Origin: Diplosphaera chodatii | Taxonomy: Eukaryota > Chlorophyta > Trebouxiophyceae > Prasiolales > Stichococcaceae | Assembly (NCBI GenBank): GCA_032358165.1 | Contig: JAALGY010000051.1 | Coordinates: 1,302,001-1,366,000, forward strand | Reading direction: 5' to 3' | DNA length: 64,000 bases | Part shown: positions 30,189-42,681 of the stretch, piece after piece | Position numbering within the stretch: the first letter of the stretch is position 1 | Layout of the letters: each line of letters begins with the position of its first letter | The notes under the pieces: generated by a model | The model's database searches: none | The model's input: the letters and a program-made list of their open reading frames with translations, nothing else | What the model was told of the DNA's origin: nothing | Translations under genes and position numbers: made by a program

Positions 30189-30744
30189 TGGTTGGGATTC
30201 GCAGCGTCTACCAGCTGGGCAGTAGAGCTGCAAGCAACTTCAAGTGTTGCAGCGGCACCGGGATTGGGAGCGTGCGTGCTGGATTCCTTTATTGCTAGCG
30301 GTGTCGAGCAAACAAGCGACGCAGCACCTGTATTGTAGCAAACATCGAGGCAAGCTCTCGAGCCATGCCGGGGATAACCATTCTTGGGGTGTGATCAACA
30401 CATGCGTCGAGCATGCGGGCGTGTATGGGTTCAAGTCTGATGGACCCAAACCGGTAGGTCTCTGGTAAAACAGCGGCGGCAGCATGCCAGCAACAACAAC
30501 ATGACACCGAACAACCGCGGGGAACACGGGCTGGATTTTGATCAACCGAGCTGGTGGGTGCGCTGTGGTTTGTAGAGACTGCAAGGCTTGATCGGCAGGC
30601 ATTGTGCTGAACAGCCTGCAGCATGCAGTTGCCAATGCAACCTGGCATTGTAGGCTTGTGTTTCCATGCTGTTTCTGCCGACTGGGTGCCAAAGAGTCAA
30701 CAGGTGTGACAGGCAATGAATAGCAATGCCTTTCTGCGAAAATT
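30189..30744. other. Convergent 3' intergenic region
   Basis: This lies between the stops of the hnRNP-like gene (+) and the D-cysteine desulfhydrase (-). Open frames at 30240-30779 minus have no family features. Nothing else was seen. Confidence 0.4.
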
Positions 30745-33079
30745 TCAGCCGTCAACATGCATCCTGTGCGATTTCCCAAGCGACTCTATCAACGGCTGCA
30801 GCTGAGGCACTTTGTCGAATGTGCCCAGCAGGCCGCCTGTATGCACAAAGAGCACCTGCGGGGCAAGCAATGTCACCCTGCTAAAAAGCTTTCCCACGGA
30901 CGGCAACAAGTCAGCGGCAACAGCCACATCAGCGTGTGGAGGAGGCTCAACATTTCAAGCATCGTTGTACTGAAGATACATTCATGATCACCTTGCCACG
31001 CCAGGCGGCTGGCTCCTCCTGCATTTGCTGCACCATCTGGTACACCGCCTTGCCGCTGTACACTGGGTCAAGTATCACACCTGCACATGGAGGTGCACCA
31101 ACATACAACGACGTCCCAGCAGGGTGTCCCAATGGTGATACTTTGGTGTGTGTAGCAGGTCAGTCTCGGTGGGAAGCAGGCTTGTGAGGACTGAGGACAA
31201 CGCTGTCGCTATGCACGGGTGCCTTGCCTGTCTGTTGGGCGATGTCCAGAGTGAATTTCAGCTCGGCCTCTGTGCTCATGGCATAGCCGACACCCTTTGC
31301 TTGTACTGCTGTGAACATGTCGCTAGCTGATGCGCCTGCAGCAGAAGGGTCACGAAGAGGGATGGTTGAACAGAGACTCGTGCCTGACCACCCAAAACGG
31401 TCACATGCTGCATCATTGCATGTTGTGGCATCAACACCGGCTTTTCCTGGTCATTTGCCGGCATGCAGTCATACCGCTGCCGGTGTCGTGGCCAAGGCCT
31501 TCCAGGAGGCTGTTCACGTCGCTGTAAAAGACCTCGGGCGAGTCGCACACGCCATAGGATGTCATTGCCATGTCGCTGCCAGAGAGGCGCAGGCCAAGTG
31601 CAAGGCCAGCGGTGGTGCCTCCACTGCCGCACGCCTGCGACGGGCCAGGTAGTGCAAGCTTACAGTTGGGCGGGCGCAGGACCGTGATCTCCAGCTTCGG
31701 GGACATTTTTCACCCACCACTGCTAGGTGGTTGAAGCCCTGCCCTGCTATCTGCTCCAGCATCTCGTGCGCTGCCTGAAGGTAGCCCCATGTACCTGCAG
31801 ACACCACAGACTGATGCTGCCCCATCAGCGCGACCTCGGCCGCACGGGCCTGACCATAGGACATTTTGACAATTGCACGGTTGTGTTCGTTGGTTGTGAG
31901 GGCGGCTTGGGTCAGGGTCTACGCTACCATGATGAGCTCACCAAGGGGTGTGCTGCCGCCTACAGCGATGACAAAGGGGTTGCGTCCCTGCGCCCTGAGC
32001 TTTGCCTCCAACTGACGCCCCAGCTGCAGGCTGCCAACCTGCTGATACTCCTCCTTTGTCACCTGCATGCAGGGAGGCCCAGGCATCCTGGGATGGCCGA
32101 GTCATTAGACGGCAGCTGGGGCATGCTCCAATTCCGCAGCAACGATGTCAAAACCCCGTGTTGCTGCAGCACGCGCACCTGATGGATCTCAGCGCCTGCC
32201 AGCCGCCCGACGAGAAGGTTGCCGGTGAGGCCCGGGTCGGCATCTGCCAGTGCTCGTGAGTTGCGCAGGATCAGGTGGCAGTCCAGCCCCAGGTACCGCG
32301 CCGCCACCGCCGTCGCCCTGCATGCGCAGGCCCTTGTTGTTGACCCTGTGCTCCCTGGCAGGCGCCCCGCGGTCTTCAGCGCAGCCTTGGGCTTTCAGCT
32401 GGTAGGTCTCGGCACGGATCTGCTGTGTTGGCAGGTGAGGCGTGAGCGTCATATGCCATGCAAGAGATCGACGCTGCGCACCGGCAGTGGTTGGACTGGA
32501 TGCCGCCGATGGTGATGACGCAATCGTGGCCCTGCGCCTTCACCTCCGCCAGGAGGAATTCCAGTTTCCTTACCTAAAAATTGAAAAGCTCTTATCAGAA
32601 ATCCACTTCATGCACAGATTATCGTGCCCGACGAAGCTGTTGCAACCTCCTCTGCCCATGCTGCTCACCTCAGCGATCAAAAAAACACCATGAGACAGCT
32701 ATGATTCGTCTCCCTGCTCCACCTATAGGTTGGGATGCATCAGACTGGCATGCACAGAGCAGCTTGCCTTGTTGCCAGACAGCTGCAGGCCAGTGAGGTC
32801 ATCGCGCTTGATCCACAGCTCCACGCCATCCGGCACACCCGGCACATTCCACCTGTGCACAGGCGTCGGCAGGCCGACCGCCAGGTGCACGCGCTGCTTC
32901 GGCACCTGCCAACACCAGGAGACCCTCGAACCACGCACGGCGACCTACACCAAACAGCATCCACTGCCGGATGTCTTGCAGCTTGACAGCTGTACTGCAC
33001 GCGCCAGCGTGAGGTGCTTCGCCCACTCGGGAGGCGTGTACTCGGCAGTCTCGAGGTACTGCCCGGTTTGAGATGACAT
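30745..33079 (-). CDS. D-cysteine desulfhydrase / ACC-deaminase family PLP enzyme
   Basis: This PLP enzyme breaks D-cysteine to pyruvate, hydrogen sulfide and ammonia, or deaminates 1-aminocyclopropane-1-carboxylate; the family includes both. The start at 33079 gives [20 protein letters not shown]. Then come [36 protein letters not shown] with the PLP lysine, [105 protein letters not shown] and [12 protein letters not shown] near the C-terminus. All core motifs of the plant D-cysteine desulfhydrases are present across about nine exons. I see no clear organelle presequence. It shares a divergent promoter region with MOG1. Confidence 0.93.
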
Positions 33080-33533
33080 GGCAGCTGCGCGGATGACACC
33101 TGCACACATAGACGGGCGCCCACAGTTGACTGCCTGAAAGTCCGTAGGTCCTTGTATACCCATGCACAACGATCGCACCAGGCTGTCAGACCCACCTCTC
33201 TGAGGCGATCGGAGTATCAGGCGTGGTGTACTGCACCAGCAATGATCTTCCTGCCAGCGCTGTGCATGTGCTTGCTGTTGGCGGGTGGCTATCAATGGAT
33301 GCGGCCTTCCGATCGTGGCATGTGGCATTACAACCTTGAATGCAATGTTCACAGTCGGATGTCAGCATGCAAGCCGCAAACTGAGCATTTGCCAGCGTTA
33401 TGAATCTTGATTAGTAATGACCTAATGAGTGTCGGAGCAACATCAGCAGAAGAGCACATCGCAGTCTTCTTCTGCCTCGCTCGGGATCGGGAGGGCAGCA
33501 GCCGGCTTGAGGTACCATCAGTAGACCTCTGTC
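33080..33533. promoter_or_regulatory. Divergent promoter region, desulfhydrase / MOG1
   Basis: These 454 bases separate outward-pointing starts and should hold both promoters. No element stands out. Confidence 0.4.
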
Positions 33534-34748
33534 ATGATGGCTGTCGAAAACCCCTTGACCCAGCGACAGCTGTTCGGTGGCGCAATCGAGCTGGCATGCC
33601 CTCCTGCGATGCTCGACATCTCAGACTTTCGGCCCGTGCCGGACCATCAGGAGGTGCTTTCTGCCTAGTGCAATCATGGAACGACGCGTACGTGCTATGT
33701 CACCCTACACAACGCAAGGCCACTGTCTTCCTACCGCGCATGCTGCCATGCACATGCAGGCGTTTGCCGATGGCGCAAAGGACCAGTCGTTGGTTGTCGA
33801 GATACTAGTAAGCGCACCACTCACAAGGCAATCCACTAACGTAGCGTGCTGTCCATGTGTAAGGAATAGGTTGCTGCACCGTGGTATCACGGGTGCAAGC
33901 AATTGCAGGAACATCAAGCCAACGTCACTGACGCGGCGGCTTCAGGGCACTACTTTGAAGACCTGGCCGCACAGAACGATGCCATAACCAGCTTGTTTGA
34001 TGGTCCAATCCGAACAGGTCAGGATATGCACAGTGGAGCATGGCCCTCACACCTAGCATGCATTGTTTGCTCCTCTCGTGTCAGACAAGAAATGGCTGTG
34101 CCTGTTGCAGATGGCGCAATGTGTCCTTATCTGCCATCTGAAACGTACACAGCGCTGGCAGCGGGCACGCAGGAAGTGTCCAAGGGCAGACAAGCCAGCA
34201 ACGCATCCAACACTGTCCAGGTCTCGTCTTGCACGGGTTGCGACATCCAACACGCATGGTGTGCTTCTCCTGTTGTTAAGTGGGGCCTACTGGGCTCAGG
34301 CTTTGACCTGCTGGTGATATGAGCGCTCTGACCCCATGGGTAGCTCTGCTATGCAGATTCTATTGGCTGTCATACGGCTACCACAACATGGCAGTGATTT
34401 GGTGCTGAGTCTCAACACGCCGCTCTTCATCTCGCAGCACAGGTGGCTATGAGCATGATGCTGAGCAGCATCTGGTATAATGGGCCTAAGCGTCGCAGAC
34501 CTATTGTTGTAGGGCAACAAGTGCCTGACTGGCTGGCTGCAGTGTTGCACGATGGTGGGAGGAGAGACATGTAGTGAGAGTTGGCTGTTGTGCACTGCAG
34601 TGCTGCGGCAGAGCATGCAGGCGCTGGTTCTAAGACAGAGCACCTAGCCGCGCTGTCCCTGTTCCCGCGGATACTGGCAAGCCTGCGGGTTGTGGACTAC
34701 GGTCTGTTTGACGGCAACAGATCCCCAGACAACACAACGGCTGCTTAG
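33534..34748 (+). CDS. MOG1: Mog1 (Ran-GTPase binding protein)
   Basis: Mog1 binds the GTPase Ran and supports nuclear transport. Exon 1 (33534-33653) encodes MMAVENPLTQRQLFGGAIEL and ends LDISDFRPVPDHQE. Exon 2 (33760-33807) gives AFADGAKDQSLVVEIL, and exon 3 (from 33909) EHQANVTDAAASGHYFEDLA. A middle exon near 34350-34440 reads ILLAVIRLPQHGSDLVLSL. The last exon (from about 34650) gives LFPRILASLRVVDYGLFDG and stops at 34746-34748. The LFGGA start, PD(N/H)QE, DQSL(I/V)VEL and DxGLF motifs are diagnostic of Mog1. The exon carrying the residues between about 34010 and 34340 was not resolved. The fold resembles PsbP, but sequence motifs favour Mog1. It is tail-to-tail with the dioxygenase gene. 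Confidence 0.92.
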
Positions 34749-34815
34749 ACGATGCAATGAGCAGAGGGCAACTTGATGAGGATACTGTACAAGAGATTGC
34801 TGTCATACCCAGCCT

Positions 34816-34850
34816 GAACAAAATCAGTTTGTTCAAAAGTTTGTTCAAAA
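34816..34850. repeat. Tandem 12-mer and inverted repeat between convergent genes
   Basis: The 12-base unit gtttgttcaaaa occurs twice in tandem at 34827-34838 and 34839-34850. Just before it, gaacaaa (34816-34822) can pair with tttgttc (34828-34834) around a five-base loop. It lies between two convergent stop codons, so a role in 3'-end formation is possible but unproven. Confidence 0.6.
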
Positions 34851-34946
34851 GTTGATCAAGCTATCGTCTCTTCCAGTCATAGCTAGATAGCGCCGCACGT
34901 TCTGCGACTCCTCTGTGCGCCTGCTTAGCTGCTAAAATATTGCCTG

Positions 34947-37900
34947 TCAATTCAGTAGGTCATCAGGCTGAATATCATCTTCCTTGATATCATCTCCCTT
35001 GTTTTCTTCTGCATTGTCCACCCCATCACCCACTTTCAGCTCAGTCTGATACAGCACCAGTGCGATCCTGTGGGAGTGTGTGTTTGGCGCCCTACACTCA
35101 GCAGCGGAAACCCTCATCACCGACAGCCAGCCAGGAGCTCACTCGTGGGTGAGCTCCGCATCAGATCGTAGAAACGGTGATGCCTGCATTCGTGTCAGTG
35201 GGCGTGCAAAATTGGGAGAGACGCACCACATGCCGCTGTTTCCGTGCAAACCAACATCGGCATCCCCTGACCGGTGGAACATCACCACTCCTACACAAAT
35301 GGACATTCATTTCTGTCAGCAGGTACATGGGCCGACGATGGAACTGACCAGCTTGATCCAAGCGGTGTTGCACACTCGCCAAAGTACTGCAGTGCAAATC
35401 GCGCACCCTGCCGGATGTCAAGCGCTGCTCTATACTGCGGCAGCATGTAGAAGCCACCCGCCACAGGGTCGCCAACCTCGCATACCATCAGCGCGCTGTA
35501 GCTGCCTGCGACGTTCTTGCCATCCACATGCGGCCCTGCAACAACTTGCTGATGCTCAGGGAATTATGCCGGGGAGCAGACAACTTGGGAGCCTGACACC
35601 TTGGATCCATTTGTCCGCAGCAAATCGTACGACAGCGCAAATGCCCGCACTTCTTTAAATGCAGTACGCAACTCAATGATGCAAACAGCAACACAATCCC
35701 CACACCTGTCCTGTAGCTGACATTAAATGCGTACGCATTCCAGGCAGTCCGGCCCAGGGCTGAAGCCTGCCTGATAGGATTTGTGCGCGTGTGTGCCTGC
35801 TCAAGGCAAGACGTAAGTGCTTGTTCTGCGTGGGCCTTCGACCACCTGTATGCCACATGATCATACATGCCAGAAATGAAAGGAGCTACTGGGGTGCCAG
35901 TATGCGCAAGCAGAGGCCGAAAGTGCACCAGCATGCGCTCTGCTGCCTCGGCTGTACGTGGGTCGCTGGCAAAAGCATCCCACAGCAGATTGGCTGCCTG
36001 CATACCACAGAGCTGGCATATCGACGCCTGAAATGAGTATCCACACATACTCGCATGGCATTGGGTTCAGCACCGCGGTAAAGTGCACCTCGATGAGTTG
36101 CTGCTCCTCTGCCTTGAGGAGGGTCGACAGCTGTGACGCCACCAGTTTGGGTGGCTGACCGCCAGGCATGTCTGCATCGGAGTGCATGCGCTCAATGCCA
36201 ACACGCTAAGCTGGAAAGCAGCTGAATGACCTCAGCCTTGCCAAACCTCCTTTCATGAATTTGTGGTCTGCCCACCTGCCATCTTCTGCCCGCCAGACCA
36301 CGTATGCAGCGGAAGACTTTTCCAGGCCTTCAGGAACGACATAATCCTGCACGTTGGCTTGGGGTTCAGAACTTTATGCGCAGAGTTGGTGCCTAAACAG
36401 GCTCCAGCCTCTGCAGCATGCAGTCATGCCTGCTGGTAGCCACCTTGTGCCATTGCGGGTCATGTCATACTCGTCGCCAATGTACACCTGCGACACATCG
36501 CAAACCACACAGCATGTGATGCGATACCCACCAGTGCTTGCTTGCCAACATTTCTGCACATACATACGCAGCTGTGACAAGGTGCATGCAGCACAGTACA
36601 GCTGAACGCATTTGCCTTTCGCAGGTCAGTGGACACATGCACCACGTGCATGAGCTCCTGCTGCTTCCTGGCGATGCGGTGGCCTGCCTTCTTCAGCCGT
36701 GCAGTACGCTTGTGCAGCGCCTGCTGCACCTGCGAAGTGTTTGCACGAAGCAGGCATGCCTCAGCCTCGCCTCCATGTAACAGTTTGAAAGCATGCTGAA
36801 GTCACACCCAGCGAAGTATTCTGGGGTCAAGCATGTTGTCACATGTTGCAAGGCTTCGGGCAAACTCAACAGCAGCAACACACCTGCTCCTGAACACCAG
36901 GCTGCGCCAAGAACACTGCCGTGTCGACGGGTCCAGCGCTAGCACGGCCATCCGTCACATGAGGTAGCTGTCGCATCTGAAATAATTGCAGTCCCCTGCA
37001 TCACAAACCAGCACTGATGCACACAACAGGCAGCAACTCGACCGTAAGCTCCGCAAGCCACAGCATGCTTGTGTGGGGCTCTATTCTGTTCAAATGCCCA
37101 CCTGAGGACAAGCGGCGTGACGAGCTTCAGCACCTTTGCGGGCAGCCGCTGCGTCTGCAGCACATGCTCTCCGCTGGCTGCATCGTATGCAGTGAGCCCT
37201 GCGGGCCACCATGACAATTGAGATGCGGTTTCGTCCATAGTCGGGCTAAGCATGGCAAAACATGTCTACACAAGATCTCAGGTCACCTGCTGCGAGCTGC
37301 TCTGAGCTGTGTAGCACGTCGCGGCCAGGAATGAACTCCAAAAACAGGTTGCTGCTGGCAGGCGGAATGCACTGCCAGCGCAAAGTTTCTGCGTCCAATG
37401 CGCCGGCGGATGCCGAGCGTTGGCTCAGCTGTACAGTACACAGCGATGCATTCAGGCGTCAATGCATGCGGCACGAGACCAAATGATGGGAATCATGACA
37501 TTACGACAGCGACGTTGACATGCTGCGCATCCGTCTGACAGCAACCTGCTGCAGGGGTACAGGTTTCTGTTTCTTCTTCTCGCTGTTCACGCCGGTATGA
37601 GCAGCAGTCTTTGCGCGACTTGGCTCAGCAGGCTGCTGCTGTGCTACACGCTGCTTTGCCTTAGAGGCATGCTTCTCAGCAAGTCTAGCTGGCAATTTGA
37701 CTGATGCACAAACTGTTGCAAGGCCACGTGTGCTCGTAGACACAGCACAACGCTTGCGGAACAGCAGCAAACCGCAGGTATGTGTAAACCGGCCTGTGGC
37801 TAATATCTCGAGCATCGATGCGTGTATAGCAGCTCGCAGCACCCAGACTTTGCAAGCAGCTGCTGTTGCGAACGTCAACTGCATGCGCTGCAATTTGCCG

Positions 37901-39761
37901 GGCTGCACCCCTGCCATACCAGCATGCATGTAGCTTGCTTGACCGGCAAAATCGCTGGCAGACTTCAAGGGCAAAGTCGTTTTAGGGCCTTTCGTGCCTA
38001 GCTCGCGGGAGTACTCACAGGAGCGGCTTGTAAACCTCCATGTGAGGATCACCCACCTGCAGGTCAGTCCCAAATGCGCGCCGCAGCATGTCCTGCAGGA
38101 CCTCTTTGCGTCGCACAAAGCTGCCCCAGTCGGATGCGCTGGACCGGCAGCTGGAAGCGCCTGGCTTCAGCATGCTGCACTCCCAACTGCTGTCCGCCTC
38201 GGCGATATTCCTGTAGATCTGGACACGACTTTTTCTGTCGTGCGTGCCTTCTATGCAGGAGCCGACACAGCACGAAGCGACTTCGTTGAAGATGCAAGGG
38301 TAGGTCACACCCACAGGGTACCACAGACACATATCATGGCCTCACTTCGCCACGCCGTGTGGCACGGCGCGCCACTTCCCACAGAGATCACACTGCAAAC
38401 GGTCAGTGTAGCATGGGTTTTGATGTTGGCACTGACGACATGTAGCAGTAAGCACCGTTCGTTGTGGCAAACCTGCCAACTAGCATGCCAACCTGGACCC
38501 AGGCCTGCACGGCTGCCGGCAGCTGGGCCTCGATGACCGCCCCGCAGCTGCGACACATGCCGCACCCAGTGTCATCCAGCGGCTCAAAGTGGCCACAGCT
38601 GCATGGTGCCCAGCGCTCACACTGCAGCGCTGGCCCAGACGGAATATCATCTTGTGTTTGTGCGCCTGGAATGAACTCACGCAAAACTCATTGTACACCT
38701 CGGTGCCTGCTGACTGTCCTTTGATCCTTTGGCATGCATCACAAGGTTGGGTTGCTGCCCAAGCTTCAGCATTGATAGTGTCTGGTGTACCTTTACTTCG
38801 CTTGCCTTGCTTCTTCGCCCTCATCCAGTCGTCGGACACCACATCGTCACAGCAGGTGTCCGCGTCAACCTGCGCTGCACCGGGCACACAACCTGAACAG
38901 CAGATTCGCATGTACACCGAGCAGTAATTGTAGACAGCCTCTACCGTCGGTACCTGCAACACGCGAAGGGCGTCGCCTTCGCAGCTTTTGTAACGTTCTG
39001 ATGCCGGGATGCCATCAGCTCGTTGCTGCCTGCGGCAGTGCCGCTTGGAGGCCATGCTCACTTTCAGCTGCAGCAAGGGCACACAAAGGACAATGCTTTC
39101 AACTGGGCAATCTGCTTTTACGCAAAGCGTGCATTGGTGCCTGTGATGTGTAGCATTCCAATGACCACCTCGAGGGTCGCCGCCGCCACCTGTGCTGCCC
39201 GCTGGTGTGCAGACGTTCGTACAGCACTGCGCTCCAGCCGATGCTGCAGTGTCTCCCAATCGTCTCGCAAATCGCAGGACACACTGACCAGCAGGCCACA
39301 GTGCCAGTCTTCTTTCAACTGTACACCAAAGAGCGATCGCATTACTTCTCAGATGTGGCGTGATCGCACAAGAACATGCGGAGCGCATCTACCTGCACTG
39401 ACAGCTTTGGTCATCTGCACCTCAGCCGTGGCGCTGATATCCGCAGAGACCATCCGCCACTTGTGGCATGATGCGCATTGCGCCCAGTGGTGTTGTGACT
39501 CCCCCTCGAGCGTTGTTGGGTGGCTGTCATGACATGCTTTCAAGTCCGCGCACTTTGAAGTAACAGGATGATCTGTGCAGCAAAGCGGACCGATGCTGGT
39601 CGATCAGCCGCCATGTTCGAAACAGTTCATTCTACATCACATGATTTCGTGGGGATATGCAGCGTTTCGCGGCTGTGGCTCCACCTGCACATACCTTTCT
39701 GCAACCCAGCTGGCCGCACCAGCTGGATCGTCTCACTGGTATCCGCGTCAACGTGCTTCAT
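34947..39761 (-). CDS. CW-type zinc-finger protein with TET/JBP-like 2OG-Fe(II) dioxygenase domain
   Basis: I rebuilt this multi-exon gene by joining in-phase exons. The first exon (39761 to about 39695) reads MKHVDADTSETIQLVRPAGL and splices in phase into a CW zinc finger: HHWAQCASCHKWRM, completed by EDWHCGLL and SCDLRDDW from the next exon. A Cys-rich stretch follows (about 38880-38470; CDACQRIKG, PCSCGHFEPLDDTGCGMCRS). A second CW finger is QCDLCGKWRAVPHGVA plus SSWECSMLKPGASSC. The middle (37450-35650) has no recognised fold. The C-terminal core reads QVVAGPHVDGKN (the HxD metal motif), AGGFYMLPQYRAALDIRQG, then VVMFHRSGDADVGLHGNSG, and ends in an acidic tail with DIQPDDLLN. HxD, LPxY and LHGN fit the TET/JBP-like dioxygenases that oxidise methylated bases. 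A second, separate gene for the N-terminal half cannot be ruled out. Confidence 0.72.
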
Positions 39762-40159
39762 GGTAGAGATGGATGGCAGAGCCTTGCAACATGTTCCAAG
39801 ACACGCCTGTAAAGCATCGGTGTGCAGCGCAGTCTTGCAGCTGGAATGCCGATCATGAATATGTCCGGGCAATCGTCCGGGCACAGCTCCTCCGGACTGG
39901 TGCGGCTTCAAGGCATCTTCGCGGCAGCAGTAGTTCTTCGCTTTGGCCTTGCATCCCGTCTACCACTAAGAAGCATAATACTGATTGTAGCTATTGAAGC
40001 CGGAAACCCCTCAGCACTACGCACCACAGCAAGTTGCACGTCGCCTTTCCTGATCTAAAAGCTTCCTAAGCCCTGCTGCACAGCTGCAACTCCTGCGTGT
40101 GCCGACGCTGGTCGTTTCAGCACACAGACAAGTGCAACTAACCAGGCAAGCACTGCGCC
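39762..40159. promoter_or_regulatory. Divergent promoter region, dioxygenase / short-chain dehydrogenase
   Basis: These 398 bases separate outward-pointing starts. The minus-strand frame upstream of 39761 stays open to 39911, so the dioxygenase start could be earlier. No core promoter element is evident. Confidence 0.35.
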
Positions 40160-42681
40160 ATGGCGTTCCTCAACAGAGGTTCAAAGACCAGCGAGGAAAT
40201 CATGAAGGGGAAGGACCTGCGGGTGCGCACACACTCAACACATGCACTCCTGCCTGTGATCCTGACGTTGGTCTGATCGTCATTCGTTCGTTTCATGGTG
40301 CAGTAAGCTGACTCAACCGCAGAGTGGATGCACATTGCTATCATCGCGCACATATGCAAACCAGCGTGCGTGATGTTGCCGGGCAGGGCACAATTACGAT
40401 CATCACTGGCGCATCGTCAGGAATCGGCCGGGAAATGACGAAGCATCTGGCTCAGGCAGGCGGCAATGTCATCATGGTTGTACGCAAGCAAGCGGCTGGC
40501 GAGTATGCCGCCAAGCAGCTCAGGTGCTTACCGGTCTTACGCTGCGCACGTTCCTCACATACCAGATGCACACTCTGTCATGACTGTTGGCGGACCTAGC
40601 AGCGACATCATCCACAAAAGGTGACCATCGTGAGGCTCTGTATACATCCGTTCAGCTGCAAGCATGTTGGTGTGTTTCACAGAGAGGGCTTCTCGTCGGG
40701 CATGGCAGTTGGCCAGGTGGAGGTAGTCCAGTGCGACCTGGCATCATTCACACAGATACGCGCCTTTGCCGCCAACTTGCAGGTGAAGAGTGGATTATTG
40801 GCCTGTGTCCTTGCACTTGTGCATCGGTTGCACAGGTTTTGCTATTTATACTGCGCTCAGCCACAGCAGCGTGTGCTCCTGTTCACCTTGCAGGCACGCA
40901 ACCTGAACGTCGACTTCCTGGTGCTCAATGCGGCGGTCAAGGCAACACCAAAGTGGTACACCAAGGAGGGACACGAGCTGCAGATGGGTGCGCGAGATGT
41001 GCCGCAGTAACACAGCATGCTTCCCGGGTGCTGCCCCCATGCCAGAGGCAATGGGCCTGCCAAGGCGTCTTGGCTGAGTCCCTGACACCTTTTCACTCGC
41101 TGCACCGCAGGCGTCAACTTCCTCGGGCACTTCCATCTGGTGCAGCTGATGCTGCCCATGCTGCAGCGGCAGCAACGCCCAGTGCGCATCGTGGCTGTCA
41201 CCTGCAAGGGCGAACTGGACCCAAGTGCGATCTTCATAAACGTGCTATGGCGTTCACACGTGCTGTCGAGCATTGCAGCAACACATGCGCACCTTGCAGC
41301 ATGGCAGTGTGCTCCATGTGGCAGCACCTGCACTCGCTCAGCAGCATCCAGCTCATGTGCTGCACCTGCCTGGTGCAGCGCTGCGCATGAACGACCTCAA
41401 CTTCAGCAAGGTCAACTATGACCCGCTGAAAGCGTACAAGGGATCCAAGATGGCGCTGGCCCTGTTTGCGAAGGAGCTGGCCGCTCGCACTGCAGACAGC
41501 AACATCACTGTGTATGCTGCGGACCCCGGCAATACTGGTGAGTGCGACTCTGGCTTGTGACACTACATGTGATGGCTCACAGGCCTCATGCTTCTGTTGA
41601 CCTTCGTAACCTCAGTTGACAGCATTGAATGTGCTTTGCACAGGCGAGACTAACATCAACAAGTATGGGGTGAGCAGCTGCACGCTGTTGGGTTGCTTTG
41701 ACTCGGCCCTCATCTCCTGGTGCTAATTAAGCAATAAGTAGCATGTCCACCAGGGTCGTCTTACAAAGTTTCCACACCCAATTGCAGGGACCGCTTATGG
41801 CCATTTCCCTGATTGGCAAGCCGTTCCTCAAGACGGTATCGCAGGTGCGTGCACCTGCGACCCTGCATGCCTAAATGGGCATGTGCAGGCATCGATACAT
41901 TTGACTGACTAATCAAAAGCTCCAGAATGTGCAGTACCAGTCCGTGCTGCATGCAGCCACATGTGATGTCCCTGCAGATGCCTGCCATGCGCCCATGATG
42001 CTGCCGGGATCATGGTTGCAACCTGTTTCCAAACATTGCAGGCTGCTGCAACGCCACTGTTCTGCTTGGTGGCTCCGGAGACAGACGTTGGAAAGCGACG
42101 CAGTTCCTTCCGAAGCAGCCACAGCCATGGCATCCACACCGGCACTCTTGTGTCGGAGTGCAAAACCGTCACGAAAAGCCCCACATTAAGCAGCGCCCAC
42201 CACGCTCAGCGGGTATGGCTGTTTTGTCATGCACGAGTATGACTGTTTGTCATGCTTGGCCGTGCCATAACCTCCTGCGTCATGGCGTATGTGCGCTGCC
42301 ATCGAACGGTCCTGGGTGTAGGATTTCGATGAAAACACATGGCCATAAATGAGCAGCATAGTCGAGATTCCCGATGTTCGAGGTGGATATCTTACAGGTG
42401 TGGCATGAGGCGGAGCAATTAGTGCAGCGGTCAGTGCCAGACAGCCACATCGCCAACAAGGTGGAGTCCTTGTACGATGGTGTTGTGGGCTTGACACTTG
42501 TGGGGCATAGGCTTGCTGAAGCCGATGAACTCCGATACACGTTCTGACTGTTAACAACATGTGCTTGCTTGTGCAGGGCTTCGAGGGCGAGAGCGGACGC
42601 AACAGCCTTTTCGTGCTCAATTACATCCTCAAGCCAATGATGGACTTCTTCCTGCGCATGCTTGGGCTGCGCAAGTACTGA
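40160..42681 (+). CDS. Short-chain dehydrogenase/reductase (retinol-dehydrogenase/WWOX-like)
   Basis: This is an NAD(P)-dependent oxidoreductase of the classical SDR superfamily. The first exon encodes MAFLNRGSKTSEEIMKGKDL. The cofactor site follows as ITIITGASSGIGREMTKHLA (TGxxxGIG), then VEVVQCDLASFTQIRAFA with the adenine-binding Asp, and VDFLVLNAAV, where NAA replaces the usual NNAG. GVNFLGHFHLVQLMLPML follows. The active site YxxxK is AYKGSKMALALFAKEL, and AADPGNTGETNINKYG follows the catalytic region. VWHEAEQLVQRSVPD is the typical C-terminal helix, then FVLNYILKPMMDFFLRMLGL at the end could be a membrane-associated helix. Substrate is unknown; sterol, retinoid-like or pigment-related lipids are all possible. 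The reading covers about ten exons. Confidence 0.92.

Noticed and set aside
33534..34748. PsbP-family photosystem II protein
   Set aside because: The fold is shared, but LFGGA, DQSLVVEIL and the terminal DYGLF motif fit Mog1 and there is no thylakoid transit peptide.
38480..39388. 302-codon minus-strand frame taken as one exon
   Set aside because: It mixes real exon pieces of the CW/dioxygenase gene with introns; the CW finger is only completed by splicing into another frame.
34947..39761. KDZ or other DNA transposon carrying the TET/JBP gene
   Set aside because: TET/JBP genes are linked to KDZ elements in fungi, but I found no transposase motifs or terminal inverted repeats around this gene.
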